Part shown: one piece after another, positions 1-8,595 of the stretch
Layout of the letters: every line of letters begins with the position of its first letter
Numbering within the stretch: the first letter of the stretch is position 1
Position numbers and translations under genes: made by a program
The notes under the pieces: model-generated
Databases searched by the model: none
The model's input: the letters and a program-made list of their open reading frames with translations, nothing else
Told to the model about the DNA's origin: nothing
Assembly: GCF_037300705.1 (NCBI RefSeq)
Contig: NZ_CP147776.1
Coordinates: 620,001 to 684,000, forward strand
DNA length: 64,000 nt
Source: Massilia sp. W12
GTDB lineage: Bacteria > Pseudomonadota > Gammaproteobacteria > Burkholderiales > Burkholderiaceae_D
Direction: 5' to 3'

Positions 1-1653
1 CGCTCCAACAGCGTCTATACCAACACCATCTCGGAAGCCATCTTTGAGAGTCTGTTGACGTATGACTATCTGGCGCGCCCGCCCAAGCTGATGCCAAACA
101 CCGCCGAAGCGATGCCGGAAATCAGCGAGGATGGCAAGACGCTCACCTTCAAAATCAAAAAAGGGATTTATTTCACGCCGCATCCCGCCTTCAAAGGCAA
201 AAAGCGTGAATTGGTGGCGCAAGACTATATTTACACCATCATGCGGCATATGGACCCGGCCACGCGTTCAGTGCAATCCGGCAACTATGACAACAAGATT
301 GTCGGCCTCGATGAGCTGGCCGAAGAAGCGCAAAAAAGCGGGAAATTTGATTACGATCGCAAAATCCCCGGCCTCGAAGCAGTTGATTCGCATACCCTGC
401 GCATCCGTCTTAAAAAGCCGGATCATGTGATGTTGTACCATCTGGCGAAATCGCCCACTGGCGCGATGGCGCGCGAAGTGGTGGAGACCTATGGCGAGCA
501 AGTCAGCTTGCATCCGGTCGGCACCGGCGCGTATATGCTGCATGAATATGTGCCGCGCAGCAAAATCGCCCTCAAAGCCAATCCCGATTACCGTGGTTTC
601 ACCTGGGATTTCAAAGGCGAAGACACCGAGTGGGATAAAAAAATTGTGGCCGAGATGAAGGGCAAACAAATGCCGCAAATCGGCAAAGTGGAAATCCGCA
701 TCATCGAAGAAGAGCAATCGCGCTGGCTGGCGTTTTCCAGCGGCCAGCTTGACTTTGAAATGCTGGTGCCGCATGCCGCCTCGAAAGCGCTGGACAAGCA
801 AGGCAAACTCTTGCCGGCCTACACCGAAAAAGGTTTTCGCCTGTTCCGCTTTATTGATCCGGGCGTGACGCGCACTTTTTTCAATTTTGAAGACCCGATT
901 GTCGGTGGTTACAGCAAGGAAAAAATCGCCCTGCGGCGCGCCATCGCCATGGCATACGACTTGCCGCGTGAAGTCGATTCGGTTTGGTATGGACAAGCCC
1001 AGATTGCGCAAGGCTATGTGCCGCCGGGCGTGATCGGGCATGATCCGTCCTTCCGCCGCACCATAGGCTATAACCCTGAGCTGGCCAATAAGCTGCTCGA
1101 CCGGTTCGGCTACAAACGCGGCGCGGATGGCTTCCGCACCATGCCGGACGGCAAACCGCTGCTGCTCAAAATCCATTCCGCACCCAAATCACGCGATTAT
1201 GCGCGTATGGAAATCTGGCGCCGTTCGCTGGGCAAAGTCGGCATCCGCGCCGAATTTCCCGTGGCCGGTTTCGCCGACAACCTGAAATCCGCTTATCAAT
1301 GCAAGCTGATGATGTTTGGCCTGGGCGGCGTGGCCGGCGTGCCGGATGCGGTTGATTTTTATGACTCCTACTACGGCGCGAATGCCTTGCGCGGGAATAT
1401 GGGTTGCTATAAATCCGCCGAATACGACAAAACCTATGATCTGGCGATGAGCACCCCGGATGGCCCGGAGCGGCAAAAACTGCTCAACCGCCTGCAGCTG
1501 ATCATGGAAGCCGATACCGTGCATTCGATGGAACTCAACCGCATCCGCAACTGGATTATCCAGCCCTGGGTGCAAGGCTATAAAACCCATCCGGTGCTGC
1601 GCTCAGACTGGCGTTTTCTGGATGTGGATCTCAGCAAACAACCCAAGCGCTGA
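1..1653 (+). CDS. ABC transporter substrate-binding protein, family 5 (5' end missing)
   Basis: Periplasmic solute-binding protein of the SBP_bac_5 (peptide/nickel/oligopeptide) family, which captures a ligand for an ABC importer. The reading frame is open from base 1, so start codon and signal peptide lie outside the window; about 550 codons remain. Family traits seen: an early SEAIFESLLTYDYL segment, a pattern resembling LTFKIKKGIYF (where family members have 'tFkLRdGvkFsdG'), VGTGAYMLHEYVP ('GTGPY'), ALRRAIAMAYD in the middle ('vRqAinyAiD'), and NPELANKLLDRFGY ('dpekAkkLLaeaGy'). The transporter genes are not visible, probably upstream. The ligand cannot be named from sequence. The family call is firm; specificity is unknown. 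Confidence 0.9.
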   Translation, partial: RSNSVYTNTISEAIFESLLTYDYLARPPKLMPNTAEAMPEISEDGKTLTFKIKKGIYFTPHPAFKGKKRELVAQDYIYTIMRHMDPATRSVQSGNYDNKIVGLDELAEEAQKSGKFDYDRKIPGLEAVDSHTLRIRLKKPDHVMLYHLAKSPTGAMAREVVETYGEQVSLHPVGTGAYMLHEYVPRSKIALKANPDYRGFTWDFKGEDTEWDKKIVAEMKGKQMPQIGKVEIRIIEEEQSRWLAFSSGQLDFEMLVPHAASKALDKQGKLLPAYTEKGFRLFRFIDPGVTRTFFNFEDPIVGGYSKEKIALRRAIAMAYDLPREVDSVWYGQAQIAQGYVPPGVIGHDPSFRRTIGYNPELANKLLDRFGYKRGADGFRTMPDGKPLLLKIHSAPKSRDYARMEIWRRSLGKVGIRAEFPVAGFADNLKSAYQCKLMMFGLGGVAGVPDAVDFYDSYYGANALRGNMGCYKSAEYDKTYDLAMSTPDGPERQKLLNRLQLIMEADTVHSMELNRIRNWIIQPWVQGYKTHPVLRSDWRFLDVDLSKQPKR

Positions 1654-1689
1654 TACATCTGCGTCAACGCGGGCAAAACGCGTTATGAT

Positions 1690-1722
1690 GGGCTGACAGG
1701 CTGCGCCAGCGCCGGTCAGCCC
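1690..1722. repeat. hairpin between the binding-protein gene and the response regulator
   Basis: A perfect 8-bp inverted repeat, GGGCTGAC at 1690-1697 and GTCAGCCC at 1715-1722, with a 17-nt loop. There is no T-run, so it may be a Rho-dependent or processing structure rather than an intrinsic terminator. It separates the binding-protein gene from the next operon. Confidence 0.4.
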
Positions 1723-1756
1723 AGATACTCCCCTCGCCAATGTTGTGGAGCGCCCT

Positions 1757-2146
1757 ATGACAAAGCCGGAAATTTTCATCGTTGAAGACGATGAGTTGAT
1801 GCGAGAGTTGTTAATTCATATGCTGCAGCGCGAAGGCTATCCGGTCAAAGCGTATGCCGATGGACGCCAAGCGCAGCAGGCCTTGCAACAGGCGCAGCAG
1901 GCCCCCGGCCTGTTCTTACTTGATGTGATGCTGCCGCATCATGACGGCTTTGCTATCGTCAACATGATACGCGAAGAAAAAAAATGGCAGCAACCAATCG
2001 TAATGCTGACCGCCAAATCGCAGGAAGCGGAAATCGTGCGCGCACTGGAAGCCGGCGCCAGCGATTACATCGTCAAACCATTTCAAGTCAATGAATTGAT
2101 GGCGCGTCTGCGCCGTTTTTTGCGCGCCGCGCCGGGGGTGGCATGA
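1757..2146 (+). CDS. stand-alone response regulator receiver protein
   Basis: Receiver (REC) domain of 129 residues with no output domain. The acidic pocket is E10-D11-D12, the phospho-acceptor is D56 (LLDVMLP), the switch Thr is T85 (VMLTAK) and the conserved Lys is K107 (YIVKPF), so it should be phosphorylatable. The ATG at 1757 is chosen over an in-frame GTG 12 bp upstream because GGAG at 1747-1750 sits at correct spacing. The stop overlaps the start of the next gene (ATGA), implying translational coupling to the YaiO/HEAT/glycosyltransferase genes. It probably modulates that envelope or exopolysaccharide machinery by protein contact (inference). No partner kinase is adjacent. Confidence 0.9.
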   Translation: MTKPEIFIVEDDELMRELLIHMLQREGYPVKAYADGRQAQQALQQAQQAPGLFLLDVMLPHHDGFAIVNMIREEKKWQQPIVMLTAKSQEAEIVRALEAGASDYIVKPFQVNELMARLRRFLRAAPGVA

Positions 2147-2877
2147 GTGCGCGCCTGTGGTGTGGCGCAGGAATGATTTTGTGCAGCGTATGGGCGCAGG
2201 CCGGCTCTGGTTTGGAGCTCGGCGTGTCGCATGACAGCTTGAGCGGCGCATATGACGACTGGCGCGGCCTCAGTCTGCAATGGGATTGGCAAACCGCTTC
2301 CGGCCATGGCTTTGCCTTGGCGGCGGCGCGGCAGCAACGCTTTGCTTTGATTGATCAGGAATTACGCGCCGCCTGGACGCGTAAATTTGACCAGGCTGAG
2401 TTGCGAATTGAAATTGAACACAGCCCGCAACACCGGATTTTGCCGCGCCTGGGGACGCACGTGCATGCCAGCATGGCTGCCGGGCCGGGGCGTTTGTTGT
2501 TGGATGGCAGTTGGCGCGAATATCAAACCAGTCGCACCCGCAGCTTCAAAGCCGGCTACGAACAATACGCCGGCGCCTGGTATTGGCAGGGCGGCCTGCA
2601 GGTCAGCGATTTATCCGGCGTGCGCGGATATGGCTGGCAGGCGCGGGCTGATTACTATTATCAGGACAACAGCCGCATTGGCTTGCAATGGGGGCAGGGC
2701 GATGAAGCTGAGCAAAGCGGCGTCGCGTTGCGCCGCTACCGCGTCAGCACGCTCGGCCTGCAAGGCTTGCACAGTGTGAATCGGGAATGGAGTTTGCGTT
2801 GGCGCATAGAGCGGGCGCGCCAAGGCGATTTCTACTGGAAAAATGGAATCAATCTGGGCCTTCGGCGCCATTTCTGA
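2143..2877 (+). CDS. YaiO-like outer membrane beta-barrel protein
   Basis: Protein of 244 residues with an N-terminal signal-like segment (MILCSVWAQAGS around residues 11-22), then alternating aromatic/hydrophilic strands typical of a small beta-barrel and ending in ...GLRRHF with a C-terminal Phe. The size, the 'YDDWRGLSLQWDW' start and the position beside a HEAT protein and a GT2 enzyme match YaiO-family barrels of Massilia-type genomes. It probably forms an outer-membrane pore or anchor for a secreted polysaccharide (inference). Its start overlaps the preceding response regulator (ATGA), and its 3' end overlaps the next gene by 35 bp. Confidence 0.7.
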   Translation: MSARLWCGAGMILCSVWAQAGSGLELGVSHDSLSGAYDDWRGLSLQWDWQTASGHGFALAAARQQRFALIDQELRAAWTRKFDQAELRIEIEHSPQHRILPRLGTHVHASMAAGPGRLLLDGSWREYQTSRTRSFKAGYEQYAGAWYWQGGLQVSDLSGVRGYGWQARADYYYQDNSRIGLQWGQGDEAEQSGVALRRYRVSTLGLQGLHSVNREWSLRWRIERARQGDFYWKNGINLGLRRHF

Positions 2878-3907
2878 CCCGGTTTTGCGGCTCGCGCTGT
2901 GGTGTTGCGCCGGCGCTTTGCTGCTGTCAAGCCTGTTGCTGCTGGCGATCGTCGGATTGCGCCTGCACCTGTTGCGCAACCAGCGGCGCGAACAGCGCTT
3001 CGTATTGCGCTGGCGTCCCATATTGCTGGAGTGCCTGCTGGCCATGCAATTACCGGCGGCAGCGCCATCCCTGGCCGCCAATGAACAATATTTCTTCCTG
3101 CGCCTCTGGCTGCGCCTGCTGGAAACCGTGCGCGGCGACAATAAACAAATCCTGTTGCAGCTGGCGCGCAATGTAGGCTGCGTTGAATTTTCCATGCGCA
3201 TGCTGGATGGGGCCAACCGTGGCCGGCAGTTATTGGCGATTATGGCGCTGGGCCATTTGCGTGAGCGCGCCGCCTGGGAACATCTGCGCCAACTGGCGCA
3301 TGCGCCGGATGCGGGGCGCTCCTTTGCCGCTATGCGCGCCTTGATCCAGATCGCCCCCGGACATGCAGCGGAAATGGCCGAATTGCCCCTGTTGCGCGAC
3401 GATTGGCCCCTGGCGCGCGTCACCGCCTTGCTGCAGCCGGTCAGCGCCGCCTTCAGCCCGGCCTTGCTGGCGGCCTTGCGGCAGCAGAATGATTTGAACA
3501 AAGTCGAAAAAAGTTTGCGCCTGCTGGAGCTGCTGCACATCACCCCGGGCCGTGCGGAATTGCTGCCCTGGCTGGCGGCGCGCAGCCCGGCCCATTTGCA
3601 GGTGCGCGCCTTGCGTGTGGCGCGCCATCCGCAATTTTTACCGCGCATCCGCGCCTTGTGTCAGCATCAGGATTGGCGGGTGCGGGTGCAAGCTGCGCAT
3701 GCGCTAGGCGCCACCGGCGGCGAACAAGACCTGGCGTTGCTGGCAACGATGTTAAGCGATGCGCAATGGTGGGTGCGTTATCGCGCCGCATATGCCTTGT
3801 TGGAACATCCTGCAGGCGGCATGCCGCTGGCCGCACGCCTGCAAGAAGAATTGAGCGACCGTTATGCGGTCGATATTTTGAAACAGGCGATTGCGGAGCA
3901 CGTATGA
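2843..3907 (+). CDS. membrane-anchored HEAT-repeat protein
   Basis: Protein of 354 residues with one hydrophobic helix near the N-terminus (about residues 15-40, rich in Leu/Ala), then a soluble region of repeated amphipathic helix pairs. The C-terminal repeats are HEAT-like: DWRVRVQAAHALGATG (about 275-290) and QWWVRYRAAYALLEH (about 305-320). HEAT arrays act as protein-binding scaffolds. The gene overlaps the YaiO-like gene by 35 bp upstream and the glycosyltransferase by 4 bp (ATGA) downstream, so it is probably a scaffold or regulator of that transferase at the inner membrane (inference). Confidence 0.8.
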   Translation: MESIWAFGAISDPVLRLALWCCAGALLLSSLLLLAIVGLRLHLLRNQRREQRFVLRWRPILLECLLAMQLPAAAPSLAANEQYFFLRLWLRLLETVRGDNKQILLQLARNVGCVEFSMRMLDGANRGRQLLAIMALGHLRERAAWEHLRQLAHAPDAGRSFAAMRALIQIAPGHAAEMAELPLLRDDWPLARVTALLQPVSAAFSPALLAALRQQNDLNKVEKSLRLLELLHITPGRAELLPWLAARSPAHLQVRALRVARHPQFLPRIRALCQHQDWRVRVQAAHALGATGGEQDLALLATMLSDAQWWVRYRAAYALLEHPAGGMPLAARLQEELSDRYAVDILKQAIAEHV

Positions 3908-5301
3908 GTCAGACCTGGCTGGTGAACCTGATCTTATGGACAGTATTCATCTATTTCATCCTGCTCAATCTCGGCTATCTGATGTTGAATGTGTTAGCGC
4001 TGTGGAATTTGCGCCATCTAAGCGAAGATCTGGTCTTGGATGATTTGCCGCAAGCCTATACCGGGGCCGAATTGCCGATCAGCATCCTGGTTCCGGCCTA
4101 TAACGAAGAAACCAATCTGGCGGCGGCAGTGCGCTCCATGCTGCAATTGTCGTATGCCGAGTTTGAAATCATCGTCATCAATGACGGTTCGCGCGACAAC
4201 ACCCTGCAAGTGCTGCAGCAGGAATTTGAGTTGCAACCTTTTCCCGAAGCATACCGGGTGCAATTGCCCAGCGCCCCGGTGCGCGCCATCTACCGCTCGC
4301 GCCGCTATCCGCAATTGCGCGTGATCGACAAAGAAAACGGCGGCAAGGCCGATGCCCTCAACGCCGGCATCAATGCCGCGCGCTACCCCCTGTTTTGCGG
4401 CGTCGATGCGGATTCCCTGTTAGAGCGCGACAGCTTGCGGCGGGTGGTCAAACCCTTCCTGCTGCATCCGCATGTGGTGGCCGCCGGCGGCACCGTGCGG
4501 GTGGCGAATGGATGTGAAGTCAGCGGCGGTTTTTTAACCCGCGTCAGCCTGCCGCGCAACTTCCTGGCTTTATTGCAAGTGCTGGAATACTTGCGCGCCT
4601 TTTTATTTGGCCGGCTCGGCTGGTCAAATATGAATGCCGTATTGATTATTTCCGGCGCATTTGGCCTGTTTCGCAAAGAAGCCGTGATCGCGGTCGGCGG
4701 TTATCGCCGCAACACGATAGGCGAAGACATGGAACTGGTGGTGCGCCTGCATCGCCGCCTGCCGGAAATGGGGCGGCCCTATCGCATCTGCTTTGAACCC
4801 TATCCGGTTTGCTGGACTGAAGCGCCGGAAGACTGGGGCACCCTGAAAAACCAGCGCGTGCGCTGGCAGCGCGGTTTAGCGGAAAGCCTGACTTACAACT
4901 GGGGTTTGCTGCGCCGCCCCTCTGCAGTCGGCTGGCTGGCCTTCCCATTCTTATTGATCTTTGAATTATTCGGCCCCCTGATCGAATTATTCGGCTATCT
5001 GTTCACCCTCTACGCCGCCTGGCATGGCTGGATTTCCTGGAGCGCCTTTGGCATCTTCATCATGACCGCCATCCTGCTCGGCATCCTGCTCTCGCTCTCC
5101 GGCCTGTTGCTGGAAGAACTGTCATTCCATATTTATGCGCGGCCACAGGAATTGGGCAAGCTGCTGTTGGCGGCCCTGTTGGAAAACCTGGGCTATCGTC
5201 AAATCAACAGCTGGTGGCGCATCATCGGCCTGTGGCGCTGGCTCACCCAGCGCCATGGGCAATGGGGCGAGATGCGGCGCAAAGGACATCAGCAAAGCTA
5301 A
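3904..5301 (+). CDS. processive GT2 glycosyltransferase (PgaC/IcaA-like)
   Basis: Inner-membrane family-2 glycosyltransferase of 465 residues. An N-terminal membrane helix (about 8-35) precedes the catalytic domain: ILVPAYNEE (about 60), INDGSRDN, GGKADALN (about 145), the DxD-type VDADS (about 167), GEDMEL (about 272) and QRVRWQRG (about 316, the QxxRW signature of processive synthases). Two or three C-terminal membrane helices follow. Such enzymes polymerise and export beta-linked polysaccharide such as poly-N-acetylglucosamine. The frame is open well upstream, but ATG 3904 overlaps the HEAT stop (ATGA) and gives the normal N-terminus. No deacetylase or PgaA-type TPR porin is present; the YaiO-like barrel may fill that role. 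The product sugar is not known. Confidence 0.9.
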   Translation: MSQTWLVNLILWTVFIYFILLNLGYLMLNVLALWNLRHLSEDLVLDDLPQAYTGAELPISILVPAYNEETNLAAAVRSMLQLSYAEFEIIVINDGSRDNTLQVLQQEFELQPFPEAYRVQLPSAPVRAIYRSRRYPQLRVIDKENGGKADALNAGINAARYPLFCGVDADSLLERDSLRRVVKPFLLHPHVVAAGGTVRVANGCEVSGGFLTRVSLPRNFLALLQVLEYLRAFLFGRLGWSNMNAVLIISGAFGLFRKEAVIAVGGYRRNTIGEDMELVVRLHRRLPEMGRPYRICFEPYPVCWTEAPEDWGTLKNQRVRWQRGLAESLTYNWGLLRRPSAVGWLAFPFLLIFELFGPLIELFGYLFTLYAAWHGWISWSAFGIFIMTAILLGILLSLSGLLLEELSFHIYARPQELGKLLLAALLENLGYRQINSWWRIIGLWRWLTQRHGQWGEMRRKGHQQS

Positions 5302-5323
5302 GCCGGGAGTACGCCCGGCTTTA
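5300..5323 (+). terminator. probable terminator after the glycosyltransferase operon
   Basis: Inverted repeat AAGCCGGG / CCCGGCTT around a 6-nt loop, followed by a short T-run, directly at the glycosyltransferase stop codon. It would end the response regulator to GT2 transcription unit. Confidence 0.55.
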
Positions 5324-5406
5324 CCGTCCATTTCCACCTGTTCCCATCCAGCTTGCTCGCATACAATGAAACGGTTGTTATTCCGTCCATTTTGTCTGAG
5401 CTTGCG

Positions 5407-7737
5407 ATGAGCCAATCCGCCCGCACCAAGATCCGTGAATTGCGCGCCCTGCTGGACGACGGTTTGCTCTCGCCGCAAGAATTTGAACAACGCAAAAACG
5501 CCATCCTCGATGCGCAACTCGCGCCCTGGAGTGAAATCAGCAGCGATGGCGGCGACGCCGGCCACCACGGCATGCCGGCGGCCAACCGCGCGCCGATGAC
5601 TGAACTGGGCTTGCTGGCCGGCCAGCACATCGGCCCGCAGCATCGCCGCTACCGCCTCGAACGCCAGCTCGGCGAAGGCGGCATGGGCCAGGTCTGGGCC
5701 GCGCTTGATCTGGCCACCCATGCCGAACTGGGGCAACAGGAAAGAGTCGCCCTGAAAATCCTGTCGCCGCAATTCGGCCAGCAACCCTTGCATGTCAAAC
5801 TCTTGATTGAAGAAGCGACGCGCGCGCGCAAATTGGCGCATGAAAACATCGTCAGAGTCTGGGAATGGGCGCAAGACCCGGCCACCAGCAGCTATTTCCT
5901 GACCATGGAATTATTGGAAGGCTGCGATTTGCACCAATATTTATGCGCGCGCGGCCTGTTAAGCTGGTCTGAAATTCACAGCCTGCTCACACCGGTTGCG
6001 CAAGCCCTGCGCTACGCCTGGGAGCGCCACAGCCTGGTGCACCGCGATTTAAAACCCGGCAATCTGTTTTTGACGCGCCAGCGCGAAGTCAAATTACTCG
6101 ATTTCGGCATCGCCGCCGGGCACGCGCAAGCGCAACGCCTGCCCGGCAATGTCGGCACCAGCGGCTACCGCGCGCCGGAAGCCGCGCGCGCCGACGCCAA
6201 ACCGGCCCCGCAGCAAGATGTGTATGCGGTGGCGGTCATGATTTATCAAATGCTGACGCAAAAACTGCCGGCTGGCGGCGCCAGCGCAGCCGCCGCCCCG
6301 CCCGCGCTCAGCGCCGCGCAATGGAAATGTCTGCAACAGGGCTTAAGCAGCCAGCCGCAACAACGTCCGGCCAGCGTGCTCGAATTATTGCAAAACATGG
6401 AAAAAGCGCTGCATGCCGCGCCTACCCTGGTGCTGGAGCACAGCGTGCCGCCGGGCGCGCCGGGCGGCCCCGCCGCAGCCCCGGCGCGCGCCGTGCAAAC
6501 TGCAATCGCCCCGCGTCTGCCGCTGCGCAATGCGCAAGACAAGCAGCGCGAACAGGAAGAGCGCGTGCGCGCGCGCGAACAGGCGGCGCAAAAATTAAAA
6601 CGCATCGCCGCGCGCCAGAAAGAGCAGGCCGCCGCCGAACAACAACGACCGGCAAACCGCAAAGCGGCCCCGGTGTTGCCCTTGCATATGAACAAAGGGC
6701 AAGCGCAGCCCCTCAGTCTGACCCCGGCGGCGGCGCCATTGCCGGCCTTTCCCATGAGCACGCCGCTGCCCTCGTTTTCACTGGAATTCGGCTTGCCGGC
6801 GGACAAATGGCCGGATAAAACCGGCATCGCCGGCTTTGCCGAAAGCCGCCCGCCGAGTGCGATTCCACCCGGGCGACTCAGCGGCCAAGCGTTTTGCGAT
6901 GCGTTTTTGGATGGCGCGGGTTTTGGCCCGGCCTTGCTGGTGGCCCCGGCGGGGCGTTTTATCATGGGATCGAGCGAAGCCGAGCGCGCCCTGGCCCTGC
7001 GCGCCGGCGCACAGGCCAGCTGGCTGGCGCGCGAAACCCCGCAACGCCAAGTCTGCATCAACACCCCCTTTGCGATGGGCAAATATCCCGTCACTTGCGC
7101 CGAATGGGAGCGCTTTGCGCAAGCCACCGGCTGGCGCCAGGATGAAAACTGGAGCGCGCCCGATTTTCCGCAAAGCGGCGCTTACCCGGTGGTGGGCGTC
7201 AGCTGGCGCGACGCCTGCGCCTACCTGACCTGGCTGTCATTGCAAACCGGCCAGCGCTACCGCCTGCCCAGCGAAGCCGAATGGGAATACGCCTGCCGCG
7301 CCGGCAGCAGCAGCGCCTTTTCCTGCGGCGATAAAATCAGCGCGGAACAAGCCAATTTTGATGGCAATTTCACCTACAACGCCTCCGCGCGCGGCCCGTT
7401 TTTACGCGGCGCCAGCCCGGTCGGCAGCTACGCCCCGAACGCCTTCGGCCTGTACGATATGCATGGCAATGTGTGGGAATGGGTGTCTGACGCGGCGCAT
7501 GAAAACTACCTCGGCGCACCCGGCGACGGGCGCAGTTGGGATGAAGGCGGCGACCCTTCGCGCCGCATGTTGCGCGGCGGCTGCTGGCTGTACAGCCCGC
7601 GCTATCTGCGCAGCGCGGCGCGCAATGTCTGCTGGATCGAAGGGCGCAATGACATCGTTGGCTTTCGCGTGCTGCGCGAACTGGATGAGCAGGAACTGGC
7701 GGCAGACCAGCTCGGCGCCGGCGTGAGCTTGCTGTAA
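5407..7737 (+). CDS. SHOCT - Ser/Thr protein kinase - FGE-like fusion protein
   Basis: Protein of 776 residues in three parts. Residues 5-30 (IRELRALLDDGLLSPQEF) resemble a SHOCT oligomerisation motif. Residues about 80-350 are a Hanks-type kinase with all key motifs: LGEGGMGQVW (about 87), VALKIL, HRDLKPGN (about 211), LDFGIA (about 229) and GTSGYRAPE (about 249). A long Ala/Gln/Arg linker follows. Residues about 515-770 are a formylglycine-generating-enzyme/SUMF1 fold: FIMGSS, YRLPSEAEWEYACRAG, HGNVWEW, RMLRGGCW, GFRVLREL. The paired catalytic cysteines expected just before the last motif are absent (YLRSAARN), so that domain is probably a ligand-binding module (inference). There is no membrane helix. 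ATG 5407 is preferred to an upstream TTG. Confidence 0.88.
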   Translation: MSQSARTKIRELRALLDDGLLSPQEFEQRKNAILDAQLAPWSEISSDGGDAGHHGMPAANRAPMTELGLLAGQHIGPQHRRYRLERQLGEGGMGQVWAALDLATHAELGQQERVALKILSPQFGQQPLHVKLLIEEATRARKLAHENIVRVWEWAQDPATSSYFLTMELLEGCDLHQYLCARGLLSWSEIHSLLTPVAQALRYAWERHSLVHRDLKPGNLFLTRQREVKLLDFGIAAGHAQAQRLPGNVGTSGYRAPEAARADAKPAPQQDVYAVAVMIYQMLTQKLPAGGASAAAAPPALSAAQWKCLQQGLSSQPQQRPASVLELLQNMEKALHAAPTLVLEHSVPPGAPGGPAAAPARAVQTAIAPRLPLRNAQDKQREQEERVRAREQAAQKLKRIAARQKEQAAAEQQRPANRKAAPVLPLHMNKGQAQPLSLTPAAAPLPAFPMSTPLPSFSLEFGLPADKWPDKTGIAGFAESRPPSAIPPGRLSGQAFCDAFLDGAGFGPALLVAPAGRFIMGSSEAERALALRAGAQASWLARETPQRQVCINTPFAMGKYPVTCAEWERFAQATGWRQDENWSAPDFPQSGAYPVVGVSWRDACAYLTWLSLQTGQRYRLPSEAEWEYACRAGSSSAFSCGDKISAEQANFDGNFTYNASARGPFLRGASPVGSYAPNAFGLYDMHGNVWEWVSDAAHENYLGAPGDGRSWDEGGDPSRRMLRGGCWLYSPRYLRSAARNVCWIEGRNDIVGFRVLRELDEQELAADQLGAGVSLL

Positions 7738-7860
7738 CACCGCTGGCGCACGCCGCACAATCTGATTTTTCCGCCATGCCGCGCCAGCCACGGCGACAGC
7801 GCCACGCGGCTGGCCGCACCGCATGCCTGAGCGGGCCGGCTTGCCCCTCTAAATTTTCTG

Positions 7861-7889
7861 TTGACAACTATGCACATGCTTGGAATACT
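7861..7889 (+). promoter_or_regulatory. sigma-70 type promoter for the PEP-CTERM gene
   Basis: TTGACA at 7861-7866, a 17-bp spacer and AATACT at 7884-7889. This predicts a leader of roughly 55-60 nt before the ATG at 7954. Confidence 0.6.
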
Positions 7890-7953
7890 CATGCGCCATA
7901 ACAAAAACAAGCCATACCCCGCTTTATCAAAAACACTACAGGGATGCACAATT

Positions 7954-8508
7954 ATGCAAATCAAGAAAATCATCGCAGCACTCGCACTCGCTTCCGCTTC
8001 TGCTTCCGCTTTCGCCTTCCCGATCGCCATCCCCGGCACGGAAGGGTTGAAAGTGTTCGCCACCGGCAACGGCCCGGTCATCGCCAAATATGAAGGCAAT
8101 TCGGCTGGCTACAGCAACGACCTGTTCCTGGGCAGCCTGTTCATTTTCAACAACCACGCCAGCCCGGTCGGCTCCACCGTGAACCTGGGTTCTTTCACGC
8201 CGGGCACGGAATTGGTGTTCCGCCTGCATGTGAATAACACCGGCGACGATTTCTACACCGGCGACGCGAGCCGCAATATCGACAACCTGTTCCATGCCCG
8301 CGTGCAAGCCAACTGGCAGCCGGGCGTAACCCTGGTCAGCTTTGAAGACCTGCGCGGCACGCCGGAAGGCGCGAACGGCTTCAATGATCTGTCGTTCTCC
8401 TTCACCAACACCAATGTGACCCCGATCCCGGAAGCGGAAACCTGGGCCATGATGCTGGGCGGTCTGAGCGTGCTGGGCGCCATGGCGCGCCGCCGCAAAG
8501 CCAAGTAA
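7954..8508 (+). CDS. PEP-CTERM sorting domain protein
   Basis: Exported protein of 184 residues. It has a signal peptide (QIKKIIAALALASASASAF, cleavage probably after AFAF), a beta-rich middle with no recognised enzyme domain, and a C-terminal PEP-CTERM tail: IPEAETWAMMLGGLSV, a hydrophobic stretch, then MARRRKAK. The tail is the exosortase/EpsH recognition signal of polysaccharide-producing Gram-negatives. ATG 7954 is chosen because the signal peptide starts there and GGGA lies at 7941-7944; the longer in-frame reading would add 31 hydrophilic residues. The gene stands alone between its own promoter and terminator. No exosortase is in the window; function unknown. Confidence 0.85.
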   Translation: MQIKKIIAALALASASASAFAFPIAIPGTEGLKVFATGNGPVIAKYEGNSAGYSNDLFLGSLFIFNNHASPVGSTVNLGSFTPGTELVFRLHVNNTGDDFYTGDASRNIDNLFHARVQANWQPGVTLVSFEDLRGTPEGANGFNDLSFSFTNTNVTPIPEAETWAMMLGGLSVLGAMARRRKAK

Positions 8509-8527
8509 TACCGGCTTTGGCAAGATG

Positions 8528-8561
8528 AAAAAAACGGGAACCGCTTGGTTCCCGTTTTTTT
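8528..8561. terminator. bidirectional intrinsic terminator
   Basis: A-run, ACGGGAACC, loop GCTT, GGTTCCCGT, then a T-run: a strong stem with A/T flanks on both sides. It lies between the convergent PEP-CTERM and LysE genes and can serve both. Confidence 0.85.
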
Positions 8562-8595
8562 GCCGCCTGCGACTTGCATCAAACAGCGTCCAGGC

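Noticed and set aside
2611-3648. 345-codon minus-strand frame across YaiO-like and HEAT genes
   Set aside because: Composed of Arg/Ser/Cys-rich shadow sequence opposite a well-supported overlapping operon.
3658-3903. Long N-terminal extension of the glycosyltransferase
   Set aside because: The extra 82 codons overlap the HEAT gene in another frame and are Arg/Cys-rich; the ATG at 3904 gives the membrane helix expected at the N-terminus.
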